Assembly: GCA_019321725.1 (NCBI GenBank)
Contig: CM033120.1
Coordinates: forward strand, 3,260,275 to 3,324,274
Length of the DNA: 64,000 bases
Origin: Paulownia fortunei
Taxonomy: Eukaryota; Streptophyta; Magnoliopsida; Lamiales; Paulowniaceae
Reading direction: 5' to 3'
Positions 1 through 10,329 of this stretch are shown piece by piece (the stretch's first letter is position 1; the number at the start of each line of letters is the position of its first letter). The notes beneath the pieces were generated by a model that made no database searches, was not told the DNA's origin, and saw nothing but the letters and a program-made list of their open reading frames with translations. The translations under genes were made by a program, and so were the position numbers.

Positions 1-848
1 AATGACGAAAAAAGGGACATCCTTTCTGTCTCCAGATGATGAATGCCTTTGATTGTCTTGTTGAAGTCTCTTTCTTGCTCTCAAGCCTTATCCTCGTCTT
101 CTCCAATTTGCTAAATTATTTTAAATAAATCCCAAGCCTTCTATTTATACTTTTTCTCCAAAATTTGGATTTAAAACCCTTTCAGTGCACAAAACACATC
201 AAAAGGCATCGCGGCGCCAAAATATACTTTGCATACTGCCCAATTTTTACAAGTTGCACTGCAGCGCCAAATTTGTCCTTTACAAGTGCCATAGCCCTTT
301 AGTCAGGCACCACTGGCTCCAAACTTCTCTATTCAGTATCTATAAATCAATTTTTTTGACCTCTTTCCCAAATAAATTGGATTTTGGTATCTTCATATAA
401 ATTATAGTCTTTTCTATAAACACTTGAATCATCTCAATATCATATTTTAGAGAAGCTTATGCCAAAAATACCAAGAAGTGCCACATCTGAAAGTTTCAAT
501 ATAAGGCTGACTTTTTGACCTAATTTTTCTTTTTGAAATCAAACGAACTAGGCTTTATAGTAAAAGTTGTAGATCTATCTCTTAGCTTTTCAATGGATCA
601 AGAATTAGATCAATAGGACTTCAGAGCAAAGAATTATGCACGCTCCAAAGTATAGCACCACAACACCAAACCTTCAGATTTAGTATTTTTTTTTCTCCAT
701 TTTCTTTGCATCTTTGGACTTTTAAAACTTGTCAGATCCTTCAATTCTCTACAAAATATAAACAAAACACATAAACAGAAAATGCTTGAACATGAACAAA
801 TAATTAAGTTAAAGGGATTCAAATTATAAGTAAAATTCTCACTTAACA
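1..848 (-). repeat. Athila-like Gypsy LTR, partial (cut by window edge)
   Basis: Read on the minus strand, an LTR begins at 848 with TGTTAAGTGAGAATTTTACT and runs off the window at position 1. It resembles the start of the other Athila-type LTRs here (TGATAAGTGCATA at 49609 and 55230). It carries the same transcribed block near 430-660 (a line about cell-contact-like text is absent; the shared words are the stretches around GTTGTAGATCTATCTC and CAATGGATCAAGAATTAG). GC-rich GGCGCC words at 200-310 match the primer-proximal part of the LTRs at 40.7, 43.6 and 46.9 kb. The LTR starts exactly where the Copia integrase reading at 849 stops, so it marks an insertion into that element. The rest lies outside the window. 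Confidence 0.65.
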
Positions 849-1420
849 ATAGCCCATGAATGAAAGATTAATTCCAGTGAAACTTATCATGGACCAAACT
901 ATGTCTAATAGTGTTCAGTTCCTACGATCAGTAGCCCTATTCAGCTATGGAGTCACTAACAGAGTCTACTACAAGAGAATCTCATTCTCACTTAGATGAT
1001 TAAGAAAATTCAAGCCTAAGTATTTGCCTCCTTGATCAGATCGAAGAGTCTTAATACTTCGCCCAGTTTCTTTCCCCACTTCTTGTCTAAAGTCTTTGAA
1101 CCTTTCAAATGCTTCTCATATCTCAAAAGATACACATACCTATACCTTGAATAATCATCTAAAGGTAATGAAATAGTGGTAGTTTTCTCAAGCACTAACA
1201 CTTAGTGGCGTGCATACATCTGTATGGATCAAATCTAAAAGGATTTGCAGTACGCTCTACGTATCCAACAAATGGTGACTTGGTCATTTTTTCTTTTAGG
1301 CAAGACTCGCATGTTAGCATTTCTTGCTCGGCCTCAAGGCAATTATGTTAACTTGTCAACTCTCTTCTTAGAGATGTGAACTAGTCTGGCATGCCACATG
1401 TATGTAAAATAATTTAAGTT
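849..1420 (-). pseudogene. Copia element A: integrase remnant
   Basis: Minus-strand translation gives a Copia GAG-pre-integrase and integrase core in several frames. A zinc-binding part reads WHARLVHISKKRVDKL, then CESCLKEKMTKSPFVGYVER at about 1310-1250. The core follows: DDYSRYRYVYLLRYEKH near 1165, LRSDQGGKY-like residues near 1040, then NRATDRRN and TLLDIVWSM near 900. Stops and frameshifts break it repeatedly. The integrase would process and insert Copia cDNA in the nucleus. The low end is cut at 848/849 by an Athila-like LTR. On the other side it abuts the 5' leader directly, so gag and protease have been lost by internal deletion. RT and RNase H are absent. Confidence 0.8.
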
Positions 1421-2018
1421 TGTTACTTTGTTGAATGTGCTCCCCATGGCATGTCCGTCGTCAGCATGACGTTGGGCTACTACCCAACACACGATGGTTC
1501 TAGCAATTAGCGATAGGTCACCACCCATCTTGGCTGTTATAGGTCACCACCCATCTTGCCTAACAACCAACAATGGGTCATCACCTGTAGCCCCAGCCGT
1601 AGCACCCAACCGTGTGCCACCACACGCAATGGGCTACTGTCCATAACTTCTTGTCACTAGGCAGTGATGCCTAGTGACAAGTTGATGGCTAAACCCATCA
1701 CCCTACCAGTTACTAGGTGACGAGCAATCACAACCTATTGCCAGCCATCGCCTAATCGTTAGTGATCCTCACCCGACGATTGCCTAGCATTTGAGCAGTG
1801 TGCGATGGCACTGGCAGCCAGTATTCCATTGTCTCACGATGGTAAGCAGCAGTCCTTTTTTTGTGTGTTTTCATCGTATCTAAATTTTAACAATAAAAAT
1901 TGTGTAAAAAAATATCAGAATTAATATCCCAAGAAAATGAAATTTTGATAAAATTCAATCCATTGCATGAATATATTAGGCCTAATTATGCAAAAAATAA
2001 AGTGGACATGCAACCTAA
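1421..2018 (-). other. Copia element A: 5' leader with GC-rich island
   Basis: This lies between the primer-binding site and the integrase remnant. Positions 1430-1850 are much richer in GC than the flanks and full of short repeated words such as GGTCACCACCCATCTTG, which occurs twice near 1515-1560. No convincing reading frame was seen. Equivalent GC islands sit in the leaders of the other Copia copies at 7.5-7.7, 23.95-24.03 and 36.75-36.84 kb. Confidence 0.6.
1650..1681 (-). other. Perfect 14-bp hairpin in Copia A leader
   Basis: The arms CTTGTCACTAGGCA (1650-1663) and TGCCTAGTGACAAG (1668-1681) are exact reverse complements around the 4-nt loop GTGA. The hairpin lies about 350 nt downstream of the LTR end in the transcribed leader. 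Formation in RNA and a dimerisation or packaging role are inferences. Confidence 0.85.
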
Positions 2019-2030
2019 GCTCTGATACCA
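2019..2030 (-). other. Primer-binding site (tRNA-Met type), Copia A
   Basis: On the minus strand this reads TGGTATCAGAGC, the perfect initiator tRNA-Met complementary motif of Copia elements, one base after the LTR end (CCCACCA). Confidence 0.9.
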
Positions 2031-2031
2031 C

Positions 2032-3654
2032 TGGTGGGTTTTATGTATATGGGTTGGGTAATGCAGTGATTTTTTTTATAAACATGCATATAGATATGCA
2101 TCCCAAGAATCGGTATGAATTAATTTATTACGTTCAATTTATTTTCTTTAATAATAAAGAAACATGGTTTCACGAGTTAATACTTGAGTGCACTCCGATC
2201 GATGTAGGGAATGGAGAAGTTCAAATTCCTAAGCTCGAACTTGAAACTGGTTTGTGAGGATGCAATTGTCTTTCCTCTAAGTACATCACACGCCGGGCAA
2301 ATCCATGAGTCTTTAATCCTTGGTAGTGAATCAAAATCTCTTTTTCTAATCTAAGTGTGGGGGTGCAATTTTATTCATAGAACAACTTATGTTAGAGAAT
2401 AAAATTTATGCAAAGGGTTGGAACCTTTGAAGGAGAGAACGAGATAAGAGAGAAAGTGAGGGAGAGAGGGACCAAATTCTTGAGCTCTAATGCTTGTTAT
2501 TTTTTGGCCCTCTCTAGTGTGTATTCTAGTTCAAGTTAATTAATCACCATTAATTAACTTAATACGACGCCTTGGATTTATAAAATAATTTAGAAGTGGA
2601 CTATCCAATTTTGTGTGTGACCCATTAGGTTCACAACTAAACTAGTAGTGGGTTTGCAACTTTTTCAACTTATGAATATATTAATATTCTAATTAATTAA
2701 TCCAATTAATTAATCTTCTTATAATTAATTTCTTAATTTTAAGAATCTCACAAGTTAGGGGAAGCACCTAGTAGTACATCTTGACTACCTAATATTAGGT
2801 GAATAGCAAACAAACCTATAATAGTTATGAGTACCATACAAATACAGTCCCTTTATCAACTAATCTCCTGATTAAGTAAGTCTAGGGCATGGATTATTAA
2901 TCAAAACTCTATTTTGACTTAATAACTATGATTACATTCCAAGTCATATTGATCATTTGATAAATCATTAGAAAACTCCGTATCTATTTTTTATCCTGCC
3001 TTGACCAAAGTTTTTAAGATCAAGAACTATAAAAAGATAGGAGATTCACCTATTCTACCAGATAGGTGACCGATCCTTTGTTCGCCACTCATTAGCCTCC
3101 ATATACAAAGATCATACAACCAACTTAAACTCCATGATAATCATACAATCGAAAAATATATTAATGTATATGATATCGTGCACAATCCTATCATGGTGCC
3201 TCAAGTCGAAGAGTTGTTAATGCACTATCTTTAGTAGGAATTTCTCATTCGATAAACAACGTTCCAATTGAGAATTTTCCATGGGCCAGTTTAGTGTTCT
3301 TGTCCATAACAATCACCCACACACATGAACTAGCATCACTATGCCAATGTCTATGGAATGAGACATCCTTCTTCTAAGCAAGCATTCTATGTGCAAGTCT
3401 ATTGGGCTTATCGATGTCCCTTCTCAATAAACCACCAACATGGAATATATTTAAAATCAAAACCATAGAGGTATATTCCATAATATATGCGCGACCATGC
3501 CCTGTAGCTATATATTATTTAGGAACTTTATTTGATTGCCATAACATTTAAAGATAAAAAAATTGCCTTTTATTAATAAATATATTGAATAAGATTGTTT
3601 TTACAAGAGTATAAAAACTCGCTATTAATTGACTCGCTCAACACTACTCTAACA
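2032..3654 (-). repeat. Copia element A: 5' LTR
   Basis: A 1.6-kb LTR bounded on the minus strand by TGTTAGAGTAGTG at 3654 and ...ACCCACCA at 2032. It is followed at once by the primer-binding site. Long stretches match the plus-strand LTR of element C (34515-36541). Examples are the GTCTCATTCCATA block (about 3360 and 34810), CACCTATCTGGTAGAATAGG (about 3050-3075; C has TAG for TGG) and the conserved GACTTGAAT/GATTAATAATC region. The two copies are the same family in opposite orientation and visibly diverged. Only one LTR of A is in the window. Confidence 0.85.
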
Positions 3655-3917
3655 CCTTTCATGTGATTTGGATCTTGGGAGCCTATAAATCTAATTGAGT
3701 TAGAATTATATATATATATTTATTGAGCTTAAATAAAATATGCCCATTATTGTTCAAATTTTCTCATTTATACTTACTATTCTAGGTGTTATAGTACATG
3801 TCATCTCAGAAAGTTCAAAACCGACCATTAATAGACTCTATTTTCATTTTTCTTTAATAAATAACCATTAGTGGACTTATGGATGGTAGTAAAGAGCTAA
3901 ATAGAAGCACATGGAAT
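3655..3917. other. Unassigned spacer
   Basis: AT-rich sequence between the LTR of Copia A and the solo LTR, containing a short TATATATATA run near 3709. No reading frame or repeat partner was recognised. GGAAT at 3913-3917 is the left copy of the solo-LTR target duplication. Confidence 0.5.
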
Positions 3918-5826
3918 TAGTCGGTTGTCATAGACCTACCAAATTTTAACCTTACTCTTTAATAAATTTTTAACGAGTAAAGAGCCAGTAAGAGTCGATC
4001 CCATGAGGATCAAGGCTAACTGATTTACTATCGACTCACTAATTAAGAATTTAACCTAAAACTAAGACTTCAACAAGCAAACTCTAGAAATAAACAACAA
4101 ACAGTTGGGAGAGGGGGATTGATTTGAGTAACTAAGTCATAGAAATTAAAACTAAATAAAATATAAAGCAATCAATATCAAAACAACAATCAACAATTGA
4201 TTAAAGTAGGTTGAGGTTTCATTTGCCACCACTAGACAATAGGTTGTAATTTCATATCAATATTACGAACAATTTGCTAATGAAATTATCAACCGTAGGT
4301 AATAACAAGCTCTACTACTCCAATCTTTTCTTAGTTGTTTATTAGATAGAACAAGCTCTCTATCTAATTCCCTACCCACTAAACAACCTATAACAAGCTC
4401 TTTAGATTTAATCCAATGGATGCATTAAAACAAGAAAGAAAGATTGATCAAAGCAACAACCACACAAGCTCTGGTCATTTAACTTAGGTTATGTTTTCCA
4501 CTGCAATTAACAAAAATATTCCATAATCATTAATCATAATTTACTACATATGATTAAAAATTCAAGATAATTATAGATCCAAAATCTCTAATCTAGTTGT
4601 AGGGAGTTCTCATACCCAATTTGGTTGCGCACCCAAATGAAGCAAGAAAATACCCATAAGACATTAAGTATAGAAAAAACATAAACAACTTCAATTGGAA
4701 AATTGATCAATAATATCAAACATTCAATTACAAGAACCCATGTTTAGGGCTTTGAAATCACCCTTAACCAAGAAGAAAGTCTAACTTAACATGATAAAAA
4801 ATGACAAGAGAATAAAAATTAGCAATATTAGGAGTCAAAGAAACTTATTGATTAAAGAAGATAGTTGAAGTTGATGATGGATTATGGATGTCTCCTCTTC
4901 CAAGTCTCTCCACTTTATCTTCCTTGAAGCTCCAAGACCCCAAGAGTGCTTTCAAAATGTGAATGGATGTAGAGAGTGAGTGAATCTAAATTTTTTTATA
5001 TTTTTGTTGAGAGGATAGTGTCTTTTTATAAGTGTGAAATGGTGATGTGATTTGGTGTAAAGTGTGTAAGGTGTGTTGTGAATTTGGTGTAAAATGTGTA
5101 AGGTGTGTTGTGTATTTTGTGTAAAGTAAGTAATATGTGTTCTAAAGTATGTAATGTGTGTGGTGTGATATATGTATCTAGTGTATACATATCACAAACA
5201 TGTGCCAAAAGGTGTAAAGGATTGCCACTTCAAACAAATGAATCAATTTTCCTACTATTGCTACTATTTTCTTCTTCTCCAGAACATCAGTCTGACACTA
5301 TTTATCCCATTTCAACTTATTTTTGACCTCGTTTTAGGATAAATTAGCTTTTTTTGTCTCATAACAATTGTATCCCTATCTATTATCATTCGTTAGCCAC
5401 TTTAATTAGATCAATATCACATTTGTGGAGACATTTATCCTAAAAATACAAATACTGCCATATCTGGAAGTTTCAGTGCATGTTTGACTTTTTAACTGAA
5501 TTTTCTATTTGAAATAAATTGAATTGGGAAAAGTTTCCAACATGAAAGATGTAGATATATCTCATAAAATTTTAATAAGCTAAGAATTAGGTCCATAGGG
5601 CTTTGAATCAGAAATGTATGCCCAAAATACAAAAACTATCATAGTGGAACCTTGTCAATTTAGCCCAAGAATGCTCGTTTCATTTTTATTTTGGCTCATT
5701 TTCAATCTTTTGATTTCTAAACACCTATCACACACAAAAAATTAACAAAAACCTATTATTAACAAGAACAAAGCAAGAAAATCAAAGAGGAATTGATACA
5801 AAATATGTAAAAGTATGCACTTATTA
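3918..5826 (-). repeat. Solo Athila/Tat-like Gypsy LTR with target duplication
   Basis: A single LTR on the minus strand. Its start (TAATAAGTGCATACTTTTAC read from 5826) matches the LTR starts at 49609 and 55230. Its end region (4000-4015, GTCGATCCCATGAGGATCAA) matches the GAGTCCGAGCTCGATCCACAGGGA end of those LTRs. The shared block near 5440-5640 is also present. GGAAT flanks it at 3913-3917 and 5827-5831. No primer site or coding region adjoins either end, so this looks like the product of LTR-LTR recombination. The ends read TA...TA on the plus strand where TG...CA is usual, which fits old point mutations. Confidence 0.7.
5049..5143 (-). repeat. 31-32 bp minisatellite inside the solo LTR
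   Basis: Three consecutive units begin at 5049, 5080 and 5112. Each contains TTTGGTGTAAA(A/G)TGTGTAAGG or a decayed form. The run produces an open but meaningless frame on both strands. Confidence 0.75.
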
Positions 5827-5831
5827 GGAAT

Positions 5832-6116
5832 CATATGACAAATTGGGTACAACAAATGTAGTCAGATAGTGGAGATGATGAAGAATGCAATTCTAGTTAT
5901 AACACAACGGTGGAAGCCTTACCTTCTTACTTTTTGCTTTCTGTTTGCAATATTTGATAAAGAATAGAGTTGTTGATCAAGCAGGACAAATAATGAACTT
6001 ATTCAATTTGGAAATTGAAATTGTGGTTAAAGCACTTGATAACTTGATTGGAGCTTGCTGCAAGTATTTGGCTTTATGCTTAAAGAATTTTTCAACTGTT
6101 GTTTGTTGCTAAAGTT
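5832..6116. other. Unassigned segment, possibly low copy
   Basis: No repeat partner was seen elsewhere in the window. A plus-strand frame is open from 5903 to 6112 (69 codons, e.g. VVDQAGQIMNLFNLEIEIVV) but has no early ATG and no family I recognise. It could be a decayed exon or chance. Confidence 0.35.
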
Positions 6117-6660
6117 CTCTAGGTTGCTGATTGTTGACTCCCATTACCTACCAATGTAAACCTTTGGAGATATAAAAATTATTGTGAGGGATTCAATTTA
6201 TTTCTTGTTTTATTTCAAAGTTCATTAAAATAGGTAGATGTAATTTCACTAAGAAAATGTAAAGAATTTAATGCTCTTTGCATTCCTACTATGTGGTATG
6301 AATACATTTTTCATGAAAATATATTACATTATTATTTCCCAACAAGTCATCCACATACAATTTCATTCCCCATACATTCCCAATCATACTCTTAAATTGC
6401 ATTTCTTTGAAATATTTTTCGCAAAACTCCTAAAATAACACCAAGTATAGCTTTAATTTCAAAGCCAATTTGCCCATTTCTAATGCTAGCACGATTCCCC
6501 CATACCCTTTAGAAGAATGAGAGATCGTGACTTAGTTTGAATTGCTTGAACCTCTGGTTCATCTAACATTAAGATTGGTCTAGACCAAGCCATATGTACT
6601 AAAATGTAGGCATACCACACCTTAAAATGTTATCTTTAAATAGGTATCTGTATTACCTAC
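6117..6660 (+). repeat. Tat-type Gypsy G: LTR, first segment
   Basis: This matches 33231-33607 almost throughout (for example TTCAATTTATTTCTT, ATTTCAAAGTTCA, GAGATCGTGACTTAGTTTGA, AATGTAGGCATACCAC). The copy here carries about 170 bp more (roughly 6306-6475) than the copy at 33.4 kb. It ends with CCTAC (6656-6660), the target site of Copia B, and the LTR resumes at 13383. Whether the LTR proper begins at 6117 or further right is not certain. The upstream part could be a shared flank. Confidence 0.6.
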
Positions 6661-7108
6661 TATTGGTGCATTTTTGAATTGCATTCATATTTGTGATAAC
6701 TTAGACTTTTATTTTGATAAGAATGATGATTATCAAGAATCTCTCCTAATTGGACTCCAAGTGTGATAGAGATAGAGATAATCTTTTTGTTATCTCTCCC
6801 ATAGACTACTAGATATCGCAATAAAATGTACTCCAAAAAATAAAATACACTATCTCTCCTCTATATTTTCTCTCTGCCCTTGTTCTTGGATTATCACTAA
6901 AAACTTATAAGTCTCTAAGGGCTTAAAGTGTGTTTATAAAAATTGGTGAATGCTCTAGTTGTATTAATTGGAGCGAGAAGGACCGTGGTTCCATTTGGGG
7001 AGTTTGTAGATGAGTTGTTCATTAAGAGTGAATCAAATGAATTTCCGCTACTGAGGTAATATTATTAACTTATTATTAATTATCTATATGCGATTATAAT
7101 TGGTTACA
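6661..7108 (+). repeat. Copia B 5' LTR
   Basis: A 448-bp LTR starting TATTGGTGCATTTTTGAATT and ending GGTTACA. It pairs with 12977-13382. Both copies start with TA where TG is usual. The 5' copy carries an extra block around 6825-6850 that the 3' copy lacks. Confidence 0.92.
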
Positions 7109-7109
7109 G

Positions 7110-7121
7110 TTGTATCAGAAC
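7110..7121 (+). other. Primer-binding site, Copia B
   Basis: TTGTATCAGAAC directly follows the LTR end and differs at two positions from the tRNA-Met-type consensus TGGTATCAGAGC. Confidence 0.8.
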
Positions 7122-8316
7122 TATTAGGGTTCGACCTCGCCTTCATGATATGAACGAATGCATGATTTATGCTTTATATTTATTAAAATTCATGATTTAA
7201 ATTTAAGCATGAAGATAGACCTTGAAGATTGCATATATTGTATTTGTATGTACAAATGCATGTTTAAATTCGATTTAGAAACGATTTTTTTTAATTAGAG
7301 ATTTTTTTAAAAAAACCTATTTTATTGATGTTAAAAAAATTAGGTTTATTTTTTAATTTTTATTGCATAATCTTATGTCATCTTCTAGAGCATAAAAAAT
7401 TAATTAATTTAGTATATTATGTGTCAAAAATGGGTTAGTATTGAGAAAGATATAAGTTTTTAAAATCTTTGCCGAAAAAAATAGTGTCCGTCGAAAAAGC
7501 ACACCGGAGAACGGCTGCCCATGAAATTTTAGGCAGTGTTGATTGTTCCTCTAAAAAAAAGTTGTTGCTGTGCCATGTGGCGCAACAAGAACAACCTAGC
7601 CAGCAAAAAGCCAGCGTGTAGCTAGCACATGCTAGCTACCAGCTGCTGCCCTAGTTGCACGTAGGACCAGCGGTAAAAAAATTAATTTTTTTACCAAATG
7701 GGTAGAATATTTTTTTTTATTTTTTTTGATCTATTTGAACATTTAGAATTTATTTTTTAAACCCTAGAATTATTTTTTTCTCCCTTTGTGATTGGATAAA
7801 AATTTGTATAATGTAATATGCATACAAAATTGTATTTTTTATTTGCATTTTTTTGTGATTATGCAATGTGATTATTCGTGAATATGCATAAAATGAGAAT
7901 TGACATATAGAGTGCTCATGTATGTTATATTTTTATTGATATTTAATTTATTTGAGAGATAATTAATCGAGATGGTGGTAATGCAGTATCCCAATTTTAG
8001 ATTTATGTAATATTGAAAAATATAATCTCATTTTTTTAAAGATATGTATTTATGGGGCCATTTTTGGAGGCCATGTATATTTTTTGGGGATATATTTTGT
8101 TAATTACCACCATAGGCAAATAATTGTCTCAACATAACGCACTAAATATCAACTCAAGTTTATTATTCGTATGTGATGTATGCATATTTTTTATGGACAT
8201 TATTAATTTTATTCATGGATCAATAATTTTTTATTATGATGTTTAATTCGATGAGAGATGATTACTAACCTTGGTGGCAAAATTTTTGATCTAACTGAAT
8301 TAAAAAAAATATTTAA
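7122..8316 (+). other. Copia B 5' leader
   Basis: A 1.2-kb untranslated stretch that is very AT-rich except for a GC island at about 7480-7675. The island contains TTGTTGC (7562-7568) and its complement GCAACAA (7582-7588), as well as the palindrome at 7618-7639. Long T and A runs follow. No reading frame is supported before gag. Confidence 0.65.
7618..7639 (+). other. Palindrome in Copia B leader
   Basis: The arms GTAGCTAGCA (7618-7627) and TGCTAGCTAC (7630-7639) are perfect reverse complements around CA. The palindrome lies about 510 nt after the LTR end, in the GC island. The two-base centre is too tight for a full hairpin loop, so pairing between two RNAs is as likely as an intramolecular stem. 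Confidence 0.85.
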
Positions 8317-8856
8317 TTGGATCTGAATTTTATTTTTAGATCAGTACCTAATGTATTGCGCATAATCTATAGTAATGGATGCCCAGTATCTTTTTCTGAT
8401 CTCTATAGTACTAGCAAATTAGATGACCAAAACTATGCAATGTGGCATAGAAAAATTCAATTTTTGTTGCACAAAGAAAATATCCTTGATTATCTCATCA
8501 CTATTATGCCTATGCCAACTGAGCTAGAAAATGGACCAACTGCCCAATATCGTGGCAATATGGACACGTACAATAAGTGGGCATATCAAGATAAGAGTGC
8601 GCGTTTTACTATGTTGAGCTGTATGCACGATAATATGATCCATGAGTTCGAGAAATACTCTACAGCTAAAGAGTTGTGGAATGTGTTGAAGGTCACGTAT
8701 GGTAGCATTTTGGCTACAAAACTGAGGGCACTTACCCTTAGGTTCAATCAGTATGTAGTTGACTCGAAGTACTCGATAACCCAATATTTTGATGTGATGA
8801 AGGATATAATTCGAGAGCTTCAAGATGCTGGAAGTGAGTTCACTGATGAACAATAA
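8317..8856 (+). pseudogene. Copia B gag (UBN2-type), 5' part
   Basis: An open frame of 179 codons matches the Copia gag core. It contains SKLDDQNYAMWHRKIQFLLH near residues 29-48, an ENILDYL segment, KELWNVLKVTYGS, LRALTLRFNQYVV and ITQYFDVMKDIIRELQDAG. Gag builds the cytoplasmic virus-like particle that packages element RNA. The frame ends at TAA 8854-8856 where the family usually has a Gln codon (CAA to TAA). Gag sequence continues beyond it in other frames to about 9050 (LKLEADRRELEQAQTTAF). The true start may lie in the upstream AT-rich stretch. Confidence 0.85.
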
Positions 8857-9169
8857 GTTTTGGATGTCCTAAGGTTGTTACTTTAGCAGACTTGAGGACA
8901 GTTAAGCTTGTTTTTACACATAATGAGTAAATTCAAACATTCGATAGTATCGCCAATCATCTCAAGCTTGAGGCTGACCGTCGAGAGTTGGAGCAAGCAC
9001 AAACAACTGCTTTTGGCGCACATGTTGGACAACGTAAACCCAATAAAGGCAAATGTTAGAACAAGTAAAAGGATGCTGGACAAAGCAGTGGTTAAAGCCA
9101 GAACTTAGTTAAATAAGGTGACAAGCTATGAAGTGTCGCTGAGACAAGAGGGGTGGAGAGAAGAAAGAC

Positions 9170-9235
9170 AAGTGTTTTAACTGTGGCAAGTTGGGTCACT
9201 TCGCTCGTGATTGTACTGAGCTGAAGAAAGTAAGA
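9170..9235 (+). pseudogene. Copia B gag zinc knuckle
   Basis: CFNCGKLGHFARDCTELKK keeps all four ligands of a CX2CX4HX4C knuckle, the nucleocapsid RNA-binding motif. It is out of frame with the gag core upstream. Confidence 0.85.
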
Positions 9236-9284
9236 CTCCTAGCTCTCTTAGTTCATTTGTATGCTCAAATATTTTTGTTGATAA

Positions 9285-9525
9285 TTCTCTCCTTGGTTGG
9301 ATTGTAGATATAGGGGTAACAAAACATGTGATAAGGGATCGAGCGGGACTTGTAGATTATCATCGAGTGCCAGTATATAGCCACTATATTGATATGGGGA
9401 ACGACACATAAGAGGAGGTTCTTGGAGTTGGGTCATACCAGCTCAAACTCGGTACTGTACATGAGCTACTTCTTAGTGATGTGCAATATGCACCTAACAT
9501 TCAATGTAATTTACTTTTACGGTTT
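9285..9525 (+). pseudogene. Copia B protease
   Basis: WIVDIGVTKHV is the Copia aspartic-protease active-site region (normally D-S/T-G; here D-I-G, which keeps the Asp). It is followed by GLVDYHRV and EEVLGVGSYQL and ends LLSDVQYAPNIQCNLL. A stop interrupts it near 9408. The enzyme would cut Gag-Pol into mature proteins. Confidence 0.8.
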
Positions 9526-9659
9526 TTCTTTTCTATTTGAGCGAACTAGTTTGTCTATTTTCTATTGAAAAAACCTTAATGGCTTAGGATTTATGAATAA
9601 TGAGTTTTTCATATTAGAATTATCTAATGATTGCATTTCTTATATTTCTTCTACTATTG

Positions 9660-10325
9660 ATGCTATTTTTAATTCTATTAAGTGGTATGCAAGATTAGGG
9701 CACATAGGATAAGAAATGATGACTAGGTTAGTTCGAGAAGGCTTTTTGGGCCACCTCACTAAAGTCAACCTTTCTGTGTGTGAACAATGTCTGGGGGAAA
9801 AGCCTGTCGAAAGCTTTTTGGAAAGCAAAGAGGGCTACTCATCCTCTAGAGTTAGTCCACTCAGATATATTTGGACCTATGAATATGAGGGCACGACATG
9901 GTGCATCCTATTTCTCATTTTTATTGATGATTATTCTCGCTATGGGTTAGTATATCTCTTGTCTCATTAGTCAGAAGCGCTTGATTATTTTAAGCGATTA
10001 TTGGCAGAGGTTGAGAACCAAAGAGATAGGAACCTCAAAGTTCTGTATACTGATAGAGGGTGAGAATATTTGTCTGAAATGTTTAGACAAATGTGTGAGG
10101 AAAAGGGGTTCATAAGATAATTGACGATTCCAAACACTCCGCAACAAAATGGGGTTGTAGTGAGAAGGAATCGCATACTTCTGGATATAGCCAAATCAAT
10201 GATGGTGCAAGCTAATCTTCCAATATCATTTTAAGGAGATGTAATTTTGACTATTGCCTATATATTGAACCGTGTGCCTTCTAAGTCGATTTGTTCGACA
10301 CCCTATCAAAATTGCATTTTAGAAG
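9660..10325 (+). pseudogene. Copia B integrase
   Basis: A GAG-pre-integrase zinc region (WYARLGHIG with the first His replaced, then CEQCLGEK) leads into a core with IDDYSRYGLVYLLSH near 9925, LKVLYTDRG near 10040 and TPQQNGVVVRRNRILLD near 10140. The D-D-E core is therefore recognisable. Stops occur near 9711, 9969, 10063 and 10120. The degradation rules out function. Confidence 0.85.
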
Positions 10326-10329
10326 GGTA

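Noticed and set aside
5903..6112. 69-codon plus-strand frame without ATG
   Set aside because: The residues look protein-like but there is no family match, no start and no neighbouring exon. Kept only as a note in the feature list.
6340..6360. Minus-strand LYVDDLLG resembling an RT YVDD box
   Set aside because: None of the RT motifs that should precede or follow it are present. It falls inside the Tat LTR, so it is taken as coincidence.
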